A DNA stretch of 64,000 nucleotides from Aureimonas sp. SA4125 (GCF_019973775.1 NZ_AP025032.1:3410001-3474000); one strand, 5' to 3'; shown: positions 43,801 through 53,510, counted from the stretch's first letter. Numbers and translations are program-made. Notes: generated by a model from the letters alone, not told the origin.

Positions 43801-45333
43801 GTGGCCGCTCCCCTGATCGAGATCGACGGCCTGACCAAGAGCTTCTTCGGCGTGAGGGTGCTGCACGGAGTTGGCCTGACACTGCAGCGGGGCCAGGTGC
43901 TCGGCCTCGTCGGAGAGAACGGCTCCGGCAAGTCGACGACGATGAACATCCTTGGCGGCGTCCACCAGCCGGATGCCGGCACGATGCGGCTGGACGGCAA
44001 GCCCTACGCGCCAGTGGCGCCGGAGGCAGCGATCCGTGCCGGCATTGCCTTCATTCACCAGGAACTGAACCTCTTTCCCAACCTCACGATCGAAGAAAAT
44101 CTCTTCGTCGATGCCTTCCCCCGCCGCAGCCGGCTGTTGCCGTTCATCGATCGGGCAGAGATCCGGGCACGGACGACGGAGTTGCTGCGCGAGGTCGATC
44201 TCGAATTGAAGCCCTCGACGCCGGTGTCGCGGCTCAGCCAGGGCGAGCGGCAACTGGTCGAGATTGCCAAGGCTCTGTCGCGCAAAGCGCGGATCATCAT
44301 CTTCGACGAGCCGACGACCTCCCTGACCAGGCCAGAAGTAACCCGGCTTTTCGCGATCATCGCGAGGCTGAAGGATCGCGGCATCGGCATCATTTACATC
44401 AGCCACGCCCTGGAAGACGTGATGGCGGTGTGTGACAGCATCACCATCCTGCGCGATGGAGTCGTTGCCGGTGCAGGTCCCCGCACGGAGATGACGGTCT
44501 CGCGCGTCGTCTCCATGATGGTTGGCCGCTCGATCGACACGATCTTTCCCGCCCGCACCGCCAGTCCGGGCCGCCCGCCCGTGCTGCAGATCGATCGCCT
44601 CAGTCAGCCTGGCGTCGCGCACGAAATAACGCTTGTTGTTCATGCCGGCGAGATACTTGGCCTTGCCGGCCTGATGGGCTCGGGCCGGTCCGAACTCGCC
44701 CGAATGATCTTCGGTCTCGACCGCTTCGCCACCGGCACGATCCGCATCGATGAAGCGATGCTGAAAAGGCCGACCCCTGGTGCAGCAATGGATGCCGGCA
44801 TTGCCTTTCTCACCGAGGACCGGCGCGGCGAAGGGCTGCTGATGGATTTCAGCATCGCCGACAACGTCGTGCTCGCCTCGCTGCGCGACTTCGCCGGCGC
44901 GTTCGGTGTACTCGACAATGGCCGGATCGAACGCGAGGCGGCGGCGACCGGGCGCGCGGTGCACCTGTCGACCACGCGGGTCGCCGAGACCAAGGTGAAG
45001 CACCTCTCGGGGGGCAACCAGCAGAAGGTGGTGATCGGCAAGTGGCTGCGTCGCGAGCCGAGGCTCTTCATTCTCGACGAGCCGACTCGCGGCATCGACG
45101 TCGGCGCCAAGCAGGAGGTCTACCGCATCATCAACGGACTGACCGAGCGCGGCAGCGCAGTGCTGTTGATCTCCTCCGAGATCGAGGAACTGATCGGACT
45201 GTCCGACCGCATCCTCACCATCCATCGCGGCGAACTGACAGGCGAATTTGCCCGCGAGAGTTTTGACCGTGAGGTCATCATGACGGCGGCCACCGGCACC
45301 ACTTCCGTTCCAAGGGAGCTCGTCGCTCGATGA
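43801..45333 (+). CDS. Sugar ABC transporter ATPase (double nucleotide-binding domain)
   Basis: The 510-residue RbsA-like ATPase has Walker A GENGSGKST in the first domain and a modified GLMGSGRSEL in the second, with the signature RLSQGERQLVEIAKALS in the first and LSGGNQQKVVIGKWLR in the second, plus Walker B IFDEPTTSLT and ILDEPTRGIDVG. It starts with GTG directly after the upstream permease. It is the only ATPase in the 40-56 kb region, so it may also serve the two extra permeases at 51455-53426. Confidence 0.9.
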   Translation: MAAPLIEIDGLTKSFFGVRVLHGVGLTLQRGQVLGLVGENGSGKSTTMNILGGVHQPDAGTMRLDGKPYAPVAPEAAIRAGIAFIHQELNLFPNLTIEENLFVDAFPRRSRLLPFIDRAEIRARTTELLREVDLELKPSTPVSRLSQGERQLVEIAKALSRKARIIIFDEPTTSLTRPEVTRLFAIIARLKDRGIGIIYISHALEDVMAVCDSITILRDGVVAGAGPRTEMTVSRVVSMMVGRSIDTIFPARTASPGRPPVLQIDRLSQPGVAHEITLVVHAGEILGLAGLMGSGRSELARMIFGLDRFATGTIRIDEAMLKRPTPGAAMDAGIAFLTEDRRGEGLLMDFSIADNVVLASLRDFAGAFGVLDNGRIEREAAATGRAVHLSTTRVAETKVKHLSGGNQQKVVIGKWLRREPRLFILDEPTRGIDVGAKQEVYRIINGLTERGSAVLLISSEIEELIGLSDRILTIHRGELTGEFARESFDREVIMTAATGTTSVPRELVAR

Positions 45334-46310
45334 AGATTGGCAGCCGCGTCCTCCTCACCATCCTGCAGAACGCCCCTTACCTCTTGTTCGCCGTGCTGCT
45401 CCTGACCTTCGGGCTGATGTCTGACCGGTTCCTGGCCATCGCCAACTTCCGCAACATCATCATTCAGGCGGCGCCGATTGCCATTCTCGCCATCGGCATG
45501 ACCTTCGTGCTCCTGACCGCCGAGATCGACCTTTCGATCGGCGCCAGCATGTACCTGACGGCCAGCATTCTGGCACTGTACCTGCCCGATGTGGCCTGGC
45601 CGGTCGGCTTCCTGGCGGTGCTGCTGCTGGCTGCGCTGATCGGGGCGGTGAACGGGCTGATCGTCACCCGGCTGGGGGTCGCCTCCTTCATTGTCACGTT
45701 GTCGACGCTGTTCATCCTGCGTGGCATTGCAATGTTCCTGTCGAACACCCGCACGCTGATGTTCCCGGATTCGATCACCACGCTGAACCGGGCAAGTGTC
45801 TTCGGCATCCCCTCGGCGATCGTCATCTTCCTCCTCGTCTTCGCCATCGCCGCGGTCATCCTCCACCAGACGCCGTTCGGCCGGCAGGTCTATGCCGTCG
45901 GCGGCGATCCCGATGCGGCGCGAAAGGCAGGCCTGCCGGTGCAGCGCATCAAGCTGATGTGCTTCGTGCTGGCGGGTGCCTGCGCTGGCATTGGCGGCTT
46001 CGTCTCGATCACCCAGATCGGCGCGGCCGGCCCGAAATACGGCGACGGCATCGAGTTCGCGGCGATCGCCGCCTCGGTGCTCGGCGGTGTCTCGCTGTTC
46101 GGCGGCCGCGGCAGCGTCGCCGGCACGGTGTTCGGCGCGATCCTGATCAAGACCGTCCAGAACGGCCTCAACGTCATCAATGCCGACCCGTATGTCTACC
46201 CGCTGGTAACGGCTGCGATCATCTTCCTCGCGGTGGCGATCGACGGCATCCGCACCCGCATCATCGAGCGTCTGGAGCGGCGGACGATCCGTCCGCTCGA
46301 AGTCGTGTGA
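45330..46310 (+). CDS. Sugar ABC transporter permease
   Basis: The 326-residue RbsC-type permease has GMTFVLLTAEIDLSIGASMY, RLGVASFIVTLSTLFILRGI, QVYAVGGDPDAARKAGLPVQ and SVLGGVSLFGGRGSVAGTVF. It overlaps the ATPase stop by 4 bp (ATGA). With the 42764 permease it probably forms a heterodimeric channel. Confidence 0.88.
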   Translation: MKIGSRVLLTILQNAPYLLFAVLLLTFGLMSDRFLAIANFRNIIIQAAPIAILAIGMTFVLLTAEIDLSIGASMYLTASILALYLPDVAWPVGFLAVLLLAALIGAVNGLIVTRLGVASFIVTLSTLFILRGIAMFLSNTRTLMFPDSITTLNRASVFGIPSAIVIFLLVFAIAAVILHQTPFGRQVYAVGGDPDAARKAGLPVQRIKLMCFVLAGACAGIGGFVSITQIGAAGPKYGDGIEFAAIAASVLGGVSLFGGRGSVAGTVFGAILIKTVQNGLNVINADPYVYPLVTAAIIFLAVAIDGIRTRIIERLERRTIRPLEVV

Positions 46311-46341
46311 GCTTCTGCAACAGCCTTCAAGGACGCATGCC

Positions 46342-47169
46342 ATGACCACAATCGCTCTCGTCGGTGCTGGCGGCAAGATGGGTTACCGTCTGGCCGGGAA
46401 GCTCAAGGAGTCGCGGTTCACTACCCGCTATGTCGAGGTAAGCGAGGCCGGTCGCGAGCGCCTGAAGACGGGTCTCGGGATCGACTGTAGCTCAGTCGAG
46501 GAGGCGGTCGCGGGAGCCGAAGTGGTGGTGCTGGCGGTGCCCGACACGGCGATCGGCAAGGTCGCCGCCGACATCGAACCGAGTCTCAGGCCGGGCACCC
46601 TCATCGTCGTGCTGGATGCCGCAGCGCCCTTCGCCGGCCACCTCCCCAACCGACCCGACCTCACCTACTTCGTCACCCATCCCTGCCATCCGCCGATCTT
46701 CAATGATGAGACCGACATCGAGGCAAAGCGCGACTTCTTCGGTGGCGTTGCGGCCAAGCAGCACATCGTCTCCTCGCTGATGCAGGGACCGGAGGAACAC
46801 TATGCTCTCGGCGAGGAGGTGGCGCAGATCATCTGGGCGCCGGTGATGCGCTCGCACCGGATCAGCGTCGAGCAGATGGCGCTGCTTGAGCCGGGCCTGT
46901 CGGAAACCGTCTGCGCCAGTCTCCTCGACGTGATGCGCGAGGCGATGGACGAGGTGGTGCGGCGGGGCGTGCCGCGGGAAGCGGCACGCGATTTCCTGCT
47001 CGGCCACATGAACGTCTTGGGCGCGGTGATTTTCGAGGAGACGCCGGGCGTGTTTTCCGACGCCTGCAACAAGGCGATCGAGTTCGGCAAGCCGATGCTG
47101 ATGCGCGACGACTGGAAGCGGGTATTCGAGCCGCAGGAACTCGCCGCCTCCATCCGGCGGATCACTTGA
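46342..47169 (+). CDS. D-apionate oxidoisomerase-like protein (ApnO paralogue), copy 2
   Basis: The 275-residue protein has the same architecture as the ApnO at 38514-39359: Rossmann motif ALVGAGGKMGYRLAGKLKES, VVLAVPDTAIGKVAADIEPS, the block HPCHPPIFNDETDIEAKRDF and LMQGPEEHYALGEEVAQIIW. By eye the two are clearly homologous but diverged. It lies directly before a Gfo/Idh/MocA dehydrogenase and apnL in the rightward operon. Two such enzymes in one locus could act on different aldonates or stereoisomers. Confidence 0.72.
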   Translation: MTTIALVGAGGKMGYRLAGKLKESRFTTRYVEVSEAGRERLKTGLGIDCSSVEEAVAGAEVVVLAVPDTAIGKVAADIEPSLRPGTLIVVLDAAAPFAGHLPNRPDLTYFVTHPCHPPIFNDETDIEAKRDFFGGVAAKQHIVSSLMQGPEEHYALGEEVAQIIWAPVMRSHRISVEQMALLEPGLSETVCASLLDVMREAMDEVVRRGVPREAARDFLLGHMNVLGAVIFEETPGVFSDACNKAIEFGKPMLMRDDWKRVFEPQELAASIRRIT

Positions 47170-47180
47170 GGAAACATGCA

Positions 47181-48224
47181 ATGGCACAGCTTCAAGGCGG
47201 CCTGATCGGCTGCGGATTTTTTGCACTGAACCATCTCAATGCTTGGCGGGACCTGTCGCGCGCGCCGGAGGGTGCCGCCATTGTCGCGCTCTGCGACCAA
47301 GACCCGGACCGGCTGGCGAAGGTCGCGGCCGACTTCGGCATCACGCGGACCTATACCGACGCGGCGGAAATGTTCGCGGCCGAAAAGCTCGATTTCGTCG
47401 ACATTGTCACCACCGCGCCGAGCCACCGGGCGCTCGTTGAACTTGCCGCGAGCCATGCCGTCGCGGTGATCTGCCAGAAGCCGATGGCGCCGAGCATCGC
47501 CGACGGTCGCGCCATGGTCGAGGCCTGCGAGGCCGCGGGTGTCCCGATGATGGTGCACGAGAATTTTCGCTGGCAGAAGCCGGTCCTCGCCGTGCGCGAC
47601 GTGCTTCAGTCCGGCGTCATCGGCCGGCCGTTCTGGGGTCGGGTCTCGTTCCGCTCGGGCTATGATGTGATCGCCGGCCAGCCGTACCTTGCCAAGGGAA
47701 AGCGCTTCATCATCGAGGATCTCGGCGTCCACGTGCTCGACACCGCCCGCTTCCTGTTTGGCGAGGTCTCGCGCCTCACCGCGTCGATCGCGACGGTGAA
47801 CCCGAACATTGCCGGCGAGGACGTCGCCACCATGCTTCTCGTCCATGCGGGCGGCGTGACCTCGACCGTCGACTGCAGCTACTCCAGCCGAAGGGCCCGC
47901 GAATTGTTTCCCGAGGTGCTGGTCGACGTCGAGGGAACGGAGGGGTCGGTGCAGCTCGACGCCGGTTACGCGCTGACGGTGACGTCGCCGGGCGGCATCG
48001 AGCGGCGCGACGTGTCGCCGACCCTCCTCGGCTGGGCACAGAAGCCATGGCACGGGGTGCAGGAGAGTGTGCTCAACATCCAGCGCCACTTCGTCGAGAC
48101 GCTCCGGGCCGGCACGTCGCCGGCGACTTCCGGCCAGGACAATCTGAAAACCTTCGCCCTCGTCGAGGCAGCCTATGGCAGCGCCGATAGCGGCAAGACG
48201 GTCGATCCGGAACGGTATGCATGA
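47181..48224 (+). CDS. Gfo/Idh/MocA-family sugar dehydrogenase (D-apiose dehydrogenase candidate)
   Basis: The 347-residue NAD(P)-dependent oxidoreductase has an N-terminal Rossmann fold (GLIGCGFFALNHLNAWRDLS), then the family EKP-type motif as ICQKPMAPSIADGRAMVEAC and a C-terminal substrate domain with IIEDLGVHVLDTARFLFGEV (catalytic His region). In apiose loci an enzyme of this family, ApsD, oxidises D-apiose to D-apionolactone, the substrate of the next gene. The ATG at 47181 is preceded by TGAGGAAAC. Its stop overlaps apnL (ATGA). Confidence 0.78.
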   Translation: MAQLQGGLIGCGFFALNHLNAWRDLSRAPEGAAIVALCDQDPDRLAKVAADFGITRTYTDAAEMFAAEKLDFVDIVTTAPSHRALVELAASHAVAVICQKPMAPSIADGRAMVEACEAAGVPMMVHENFRWQKPVLAVRDVLQSGVIGRPFWGRVSFRSGYDVIAGQPYLAKGKRFIIEDLGVHVLDTARFLFGEVSRLTASIATVNPNIAGEDVATMLLVHAGGVTSTVDCSYSSRRARELFPEVLVDVEGTEGSVQLDAGYALTVTSPGGIERRDVSPTLLGWAQKPWHGVQESVLNIQRHFVETLRAGTSPATSGQDNLKTFALVEAAYGSADSGKTVDPERYA

Positions 48225-50134
48225 TCGCCGGCCGCGCCACCCTGCTGTTTGGAACAGAGGAGGTGCCGCCGCCGATGCGACTGCTGCGCGCCGGCCCTCT
48301 GTCGGCCGAACTCGTCGGCGGCAATCTCGCGAAGATCCGATGGGGCGAGAGCGAAATCCTGCGCGCAATCGCCTTCCTCGTCCGTGACGAGAACTGGGGC
48401 AATTGCCCCGTGGAGATCGACACCCTCTCCGTCGAGGAGACGGCGGAACGCTTCACCGTATCCTATCGAGCTGTCTTTCGCGCGCCGGACGGGGCCGAGC
48501 TGCGATGCGACGCGTCGATCGAGGGAACCCCATCAGCCGGCCTCGTCTTCGAGGTTGTCGCGACGCCGACCGCGGCTTTCGCCACCAATCGCTGCGGGTT
48601 CTGCGTCCTGCATCCGGTCCTCGGCCTTTCCGGCACCCCTGTCCGGATCGAGCACACCGACGGCGTCATCCAGACCGCTGCGCTGCCGGAGCTGATCGCG
48701 CCGGCGCAGCCGTTCAAGGATATCCGCGCCATCAGCCATGCCGTCGCGCCGGGCGTCACGGCCACCTGCCGGATGGAGGGTGACGCCTTCGAGATGGAGG
48801 ACCAGCGCGCCTGGACCGATGCCTCCTACAAGACCTACGTCCGGCCGCTGGCTCTGCCGTGGCCTTACACCCTTCCACCAGGCGTCCCTGAGCGCCAACG
48901 GGTGGCGCTGACGATCGAGGGCGGGCGCGGTGCCGTGGCAGCCGAACCTCGGCCGACAGCGGTGACGGTCACGCTTGGCGAGGCAGCCGGCGTTGTGCCG
49001 GATTTCGGACTGGGCATTGCGCCGGAGGATATCGCGGCGACGCTCGGGGCGATCGACGCGCTGCGCTTCGTCCGCCCGCAGCGTCTCGTCCTCCATTTCG
49101 ATCCGCGCGCGGGGCACGGCCGCGAGGCCCTTGCGGGATTTGCGGCAATTCTTGCCGCCTGCCCCGCCAAGGCGACGCTCGAATGCGTCGTGCCGTGCGT
49201 CAGGGATCCGGCGGTGGAACTGCGCGAGATCGCGAACCTCGTCGACGAAACGGGCCTATCGCTGACCGACATCATGGTCAGTCCGGCACCCGACCTGAAG
49301 TCGACACCGCCCGGCAGCCGCTGGCCCGATTGCCCGCCGCTCGAGACCGTCTACACCGCAGCCCGCGCTGCCTTTCCCGACCTGCCGATTGGCGGCGGCA
49401 TGATCAGCAGCTTCACGGAACTCAACCGCAAACGGCCGCCGGCCGGTCTGCTCGACGTCGTCAGTCACACCACGGCGGCGATCGTTCATGCCGCGGATGA
49501 CCGCAGCGTGATGGAGACGCTGCAAAGCCTTCCCTTCGTCACCCGCTCCGTTCGCGCAATGATCGGGCGGGCGCGCTACCGCATCGGGCCGGCAGCCATC
49601 GGCATGCGCGACAACCCTTACGGCCCGTCCCTCTCCCCCAATCCCGGCGGCGCGCGGATCACCATGACCGATGCGGATCCGCGCCAGCGCGGTCTCTTCG
49701 CCGCCGCGTGGATGATCGGCTATGCTGCAGCGGTCGCCGACGCCGGTCTCGACGCGCTGACGCTCGGCGCCTTCGCCGGACCTTTCGGACTCGTCGATCC
49801 GGATGGCCGGAGGCGCCCCGCCATCCACGCGGCGCGGATGCTCGGCCAGTTGGCCGGACAGGCGGCGCGCCCGGCGAGATCAAGCGAGCCGGCAGCGGTT
49901 CTGGCCGTCTGCGGCGGCGATACCGTGCTCGTGGCCAACCTCACCGGGGAGCGCCAGGCTTGCCGCCTCCCCGGACTCGTCGCGATCGAGCGGCTGGACG
50001 AAGCGGCGCTGTCGCCGCTCCTCGACGGCGAACCGCTGCCGGTCGAACGGGGACCGGTCGAACGGGGAGCAGCCGACGGCTTCGAGCTCGGCGCTTTTGC
50101 CATCGCCATCGCGACGGTCGGGGCCACGCGATGA
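48221..50134 (+). CDS. apnL: D-apionate lactonase (ApnL)
   Basis: The 637-residue protein matches the ApnL family, which hydrolyses D-apionolactone to D-apionate. Recognisable parts are GNLAKIRWGESEILRAIAFL, the RCGFCVLHPVLGLSGTPVRI and IEHTDGVIQTAALPELIAPA stretches, ALPELIAPAQPFKDIRAISH, and FEMEDQRAWTDASYKTYVRP, followed by a C-terminal glycosidase-like TIM-barrel half. It overlaps its upstream dehydrogenase and its downstream kinase by 4 bp each, so lactone formation, hydrolysis and phosphorylation genes are translationally coupled. Confidence 0.8.
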   Translation: MIAGRATLLFGTEEVPPPMRLLRAGPLSAELVGGNLAKIRWGESEILRAIAFLVRDENWGNCPVEIDTLSVEETAERFTVSYRAVFRAPDGAELRCDASIEGTPSAGLVFEVVATPTAAFATNRCGFCVLHPVLGLSGTPVRIEHTDGVIQTAALPELIAPAQPFKDIRAISHAVAPGVTATCRMEGDAFEMEDQRAWTDASYKTYVRPLALPWPYTLPPGVPERQRVALTIEGGRGAVAAEPRPTAVTVTLGEAAGVVPDFGLGIAPEDIAATLGAIDALRFVRPQRLVLHFDPRAGHGREALAGFAAILAACPAKATLECVVPCVRDPAVELREIANLVDETGLSLTDIMVSPAPDLKSTPPGSRWPDCPPLETVYTAARAAFPDLPIGGGMISSFTELNRKRPPAGLLDVVSHTTAAIVHAADDRSVMETLQSLPFVTRSVRAMIGRARYRIGPAAIGMRDNPYGPSLSPNPGGARITMTDADPRQRGLFAAAWMIGYAAAVADAGLDALTLGAFAGPFGLVDPDGRRRPAIHAARMLGQLAGQAARPARSSEPAAVLAVCGGDTVLVANLTGERQACRLPGLVAIERLDEAALSPLLDGEPLPVERGPVERGAADGFELGAFAIAIATVGATR

Positions 50135-51438
50135 CTTCTCCCCTCCTCCTGTCCTACTACGGCGACGACCTGACCGGCTCGACCGACGTCATGGAGGCGA
50201 TGGAACTCCACGGCATCGAGACGGTCCTGTTCATGGACCTGCCGACGTCGGCGCAACGCGAGCGCTTCTCGACCTGCCGCGTCGTCGGGCTGGCCGGCAC
50301 GAGCCGCAGCCAGACGCCGGACTGGATGGACGCGCACCTGCCGGCGGCTTTCCACTGGCTGCGCGAGATCGGCGCGCCGATCTGCCATTACAAGGTCTGC
50401 TCCACCTTCGATTCCGCGCCCGGCATCGGCAGCATCGGCCGCGCGATCGACATCGGTGCGGCGGTATTCGGCCAGGAGGCGACACTCCTGGTGGTCGGTG
50501 CGCCGGAGCTCAAGCGCTACACCGCGTTCGGCGAGCTCTTCGCCGGCTTTCGCGGCGTCAATTATCGCATCGACCGGCATCCCGTCATGCGCCAGCATCC
50601 GGTGACGCCAATGGACGAGGCGGATCTGACGCGCCATCTCGGCCGCCAGACCGACAAGCGCATCGGCCTTGTCGATCTCGTCGCCTTGAAGCGTGCCGAT
50701 GGCGCCGACGCGATCGAAGCGGCCATCGCCGAGAGCGCCGTGGTGATGCTCGACGTGCTCGACACCGAAACGCAGGCGGCGGTTGGTGGCCACCTCTGGC
50801 GGCTGCGCGACCGCATGCCTTTCGTCGCCGGATCGTCGGGAGTCGAGTATGCGCTGGTCGCCCCGGAATCTGGAACCCCGCTCGCGGGGGCGCGCTTGCA
50901 TTTCCCGCCTCCAGGCGCGCGCGGCGCCATCGCCGCCGTCTCGGGCAGCGTCTCCCCGACAACCGAGCGCCAGATCGCCCATGCCTGCGAGCACGGCTTT
51001 GGCGCCGTCGCGCTCGACCCTCTGGCCCTTACCGGAGGCTCGGCGGCCGCCGCGATCGCCGCCGCGGTGGAGGCCGGTTCACGGGTGCTCGAGGAAAGAC
51101 GAAGCGTCGTTCTCTACACGGCCACGGGATCGCGCGATGTCGCGGCGGCAGCGATCGATGGGCACCGCCTGGGCGCGGCACTCGGCACGATCCTCCACAG
51201 CCTGGTGCGGCGGCACGGCCTTCGGCGCGCCTGCGTTTCCGGCGGCGACACGTCCAGCCACGCCATCCGCGCCCTCGGGCTCTACGCCCTCCAATGCGTC
51301 TACCCGCTGCCGAACTCGCCAGGATCGCCCCTATGCCGTGGCTTCAGCGAGGATGCGGCCATCGACGGGCTGGAGATCGCCTTCAAGGGCGGCCAGGTCG
51401 GCACCGATTCTTATTTCTGCCAGGTCCGCGACGGCTAG
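50131..51438 (+). CDS. oiaK: 3-oxo-isoapionate kinase (OiaK, four-carbon acid sugar kinase family)
   Basis: The 435-residue product belongs to the DUF1537/four-carbon-acid-sugar kinase family. The N-terminal substrate domain begins LLLSYYGDDLTGSTDVMEAM, with the conserved D-D-x-T-G-x-x-D motif, and the C-terminal nucleotide domain has RACVSGGDTSSHAIRALGLY and the GLEIAFKGGQVGTDSYF ending. In apiose catabolism OiaK phosphorylates 3-oxo-isoapionate to feed OiaX. It directly follows apnL. The combination with oiaX, apnO and apnL makes this reading stronger than the other family functions (threonate, erythronate). Confidence 0.8.
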   Translation: MTSPLLLSYYGDDLTGSTDVMEAMELHGIETVLFMDLPTSAQRERFSTCRVVGLAGTSRSQTPDWMDAHLPAAFHWLREIGAPICHYKVCSTFDSAPGIGSIGRAIDIGAAVFGQEATLLVVGAPELKRYTAFGELFAGFRGVNYRIDRHPVMRQHPVTPMDEADLTRHLGRQTDKRIGLVDLVALKRADGADAIEAAIAESAVVMLDVLDTETQAAVGGHLWRLRDRMPFVAGSSGVEYALVAPESGTPLAGARLHFPPPGARGAIAAVSGSVSPTTERQIAHACEHGFGAVALDPLALTGGSAAAAIAAAVEAGSRVLEERRSVVLYTATGSRDVAAAAIDGHRLGAALGTILHSLVRRHGLRRACVSGGDTSSHAIRALGLYALQCVYPLPNSPGSPLCRGFSEDAAIDGLEIAFKGGQVGTDSYFCQVRDG

Positions 51439-51454
51439 GACCGGCGGAAGGGTC

Positions 51455-52480
51455 GTGAAGAGCCTTACGGGGCCTGACATCTCGGAGGAAGCGATCGTCT
51501 CCGCCTCGTTCGAAGTCCTTTCGGAAGATAAGGGCGAGAGCCCGTCGGTCAGGCGCAGCGCCCTCAACGTGCTTTTCCGCGCCATCCCCTTCGTCAGCCT
51601 TGTCCTCGTCTTTTCGGTCATGGCCGGTATCAACCCGCGCGTCGCATCGAGTTTCGGGCTGGAACTGCTGCTCGCGCAGGCGGTGACGCTGGTGCTCGTG
51701 GCCCTCGCCCAGATGTTCGTGGTCGGCGGATCGGAGATCGATCTCGGCGTCGGGGCCTTTGCCGGCCTCGTCAACGTCGTCAGCTCGACCTTGCTGGTCA
51801 CAACGCCGGCCTTCGGACTGCTCGCGCTCGTCGCCGGTCTCCTTGGCTACGTCGTCATCGGCCTGCTGATCCAGGCACGCGCCATCCCCGCCATCGTCGT
51901 GACGCTCGGCACCTCGTTCATTTTCGCCGGCATCGGCCAGACGCTGCAACCCTCGCCGGGCGGCGCCAGTCCCGAATGGCTGAGCAGTCTCTATGCGCTT
52001 GCCGTTCCCGGCATTCCGACGCCGCTTCTCCTGATCGGCCTTGCGACCGCTGTCGCCGTGGCGATCGACAGATCACCGACCGGGACCATCCTGCGTGCCT
52101 TCGGCAGTGCACCTTTGGCGCTCACCCGCAGCGGCTGGTCGCCGGTCCGCTACGCCGTCCTGCGCTACGTCATCGCCGGCGCTTTCGCGACCGCCGCCGG
52201 CCTATTCCTCACGGCCAGCAACGGCGCCAGCGACATCAATGCCGGCTCCTCCCTCACCCTGCTCGCCATCGCCGCGGTGGTGATCGGCGGCTGTCAGCTC
52301 GTCGGCGGAACGATCTCCCCCCTAGGGATGGTCGCGGGCGCGGTGACGCTGTCGCTGATCGGTGCGCTTCTGGCGTCGCTCGGCGTCAGCACCGATTTCA
52401 ACGCCGCGGTTCAAGGCGGCCTGCTGATCGCCATGCTCAGCCTGCAGACGCTGGCCGCCTGGAGCCGCCGCCGTGCGTGA
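51455..52480 (+). CDS. Sugar ABC transporter permease (extra copy, GTG start)
   Basis: The 341-residue RbsC-like permease has an N-terminal cytoplasmic extension, then QMFVVGGSEIDLGVGAFAGL, ARAIPAIVVTLGTSFIFAGI, ILRAFGSAPLALTRSGWSPV and AVVIGGCQLVGGTISPLGMV. The GTG at 51455 follows GCGGAAGGG. It overlaps a second permease by 8 bp. Neither an ATPase nor a binding protein is adjacent, so the pair must use partners encoded elsewhere, perhaps the ATPase at 43801. Confidence 0.83.
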   Translation: MKSLTGPDISEEAIVSASFEVLSEDKGESPSVRRSALNVLFRAIPFVSLVLVFSVMAGINPRVASSFGLELLLAQAVTLVLVALAQMFVVGGSEIDLGVGAFAGLVNVVSSTLLVTTPAFGLLALVAGLLGYVVIGLLIQARAIPAIVVTLGTSFIFAGIGQTLQPSPGGASPEWLSSLYALAVPGIPTPLLLIGLATAVAVAIDRSPTGTILRAFGSAPLALTRSGWSPVRYAVLRYVIAGAFATAAGLFLTASNGASDINAGSSLTLLAIAAVVIGGCQLVGGTISPLGMVAGAVTLSLIGALLASLGVSTDFNAAVQGGLLIAMLSLQTLAAWSRRRA

Positions 52481-53426
52481 GGCGATCGGAACGCTCACCC
52501 GGCGGCGGCGCTGGATATGGCCGCTTCTCGGCATCCTTCTGCTCTGGGCGGCGCTGGTGGTGTTGACCGACCGTTTCAGCGTCTACAGCCTGTCCGGCGT
52601 CGCGACGTCCGCTGCCTTTCTGCTGTTGCCGGCGCTTGGGCAGATGCTGGTGATCACCACGGGGCGCGGCAATATCGACCTGTCCCTGCCGAGTGTCGTG
52701 ACGCTCAGTGCCTATCTGACGATCGCCGTATCGGGCGGTCGCGACGCTGGCGTGCTGCCGGCATTTGCGGCGGTGCTGGCCTGTGGCCTTGTCGTCGGCA
52801 CCTGCAATGCGCTGACGGTGCTGGTGCTGCGGATCCCGGCGATGATCGCCACCCTGGCCAGCGGATACATTCTCGCCACCGCGACGCTCGTCCTCAACGG
52901 CGTGATCCGGGCCGCCGGATCAGCCCCAAGTCTCGTATCTGCTACCAGCGGCCGACTGGGCCCGTTGCCCTACATCGCGATCGGCGCCGTTCTGGTCGCA
53001 GCGGCCTGCGCCGTCATGCTGTCGTTCAGCAGTTGGGGGCGAAAGCTTGCCGCCGTCGGACAAAACCCGGAGGCCGCGAGGCTGTCGGGCATCAAGACAC
53101 GGCGCGTCGATGCCTCTGCCTTCATCGCCAGTTCCATTCTCGCAAGCCTGACAGGCTTCCTCCTGTCCGGTTATGCCGGCGACGCGTTCTTGGAAATGGG
53201 AGCGCCCTATCTGCTGCAGTCCGTCGGGGCGGTCGTTCTGGGTGGCACGCTGATTTCCGGCGGCGCCGCGACGACCCTTGGAACCGCCATGGGCGCGTTC
53301 CTGCTGGTGATGATCGTCACCACGATGCAGATCGCGGGCCTGCCGGTACAGGATATCCTGCAGGGCACAGCCATCATCGCTGTCCTGAGCCTTGCAGGCA
53401 ACCGCACGCAACTGAGAGGGCGGTGA
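52473..53426 (+). CDS. Sugar ABC transporter permease (extra copy, GTG start)
   Basis: The 317-residue membrane protein of the same family contains GQMLVITTGRGNIDLSLPSV (an N instead of the usual hydrophobic before IDLS), RIPAMIATLASGYILATATL, KLAAVGQNPEAARLSGIKTR and VGAVVLGGTLISGGAATTLG. It starts at a GTG overlapping the stop of the preceding permease and ends the rightward apionate operon. Confidence 0.83.
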   Translation: MREAIGTLTRRRRWIWPLLGILLLWAALVVLTDRFSVYSLSGVATSAAFLLLPALGQMLVITTGRGNIDLSLPSVVTLSAYLTIAVSGGRDAGVLPAFAAVLACGLVVGTCNALTVLVLRIPAMIATLASGYILATATLVLNGVIRAAGSAPSLVSATSGRLGPLPYIAIGAVLVAAACAVMLSFSSWGRKLAAVGQNPEAARLSGIKTRRVDASAFIASSILASLTGFLLSGYAGDAFLEMGAPYLLQSVGAVVLGGTLISGGAATTLGTAMGAFLLVMIVTTMQIAGLPVQDILQGTAIIAVLSLAGNRTQLRGR

Positions 53427-53510
53427 GACGCCGTCGATTGACCCATATCGGGTCGGCCTCCAATTTGAAAATCGTCGTCCCCCACACCAACCGACAAAGC
53501 CTAGACGTTA

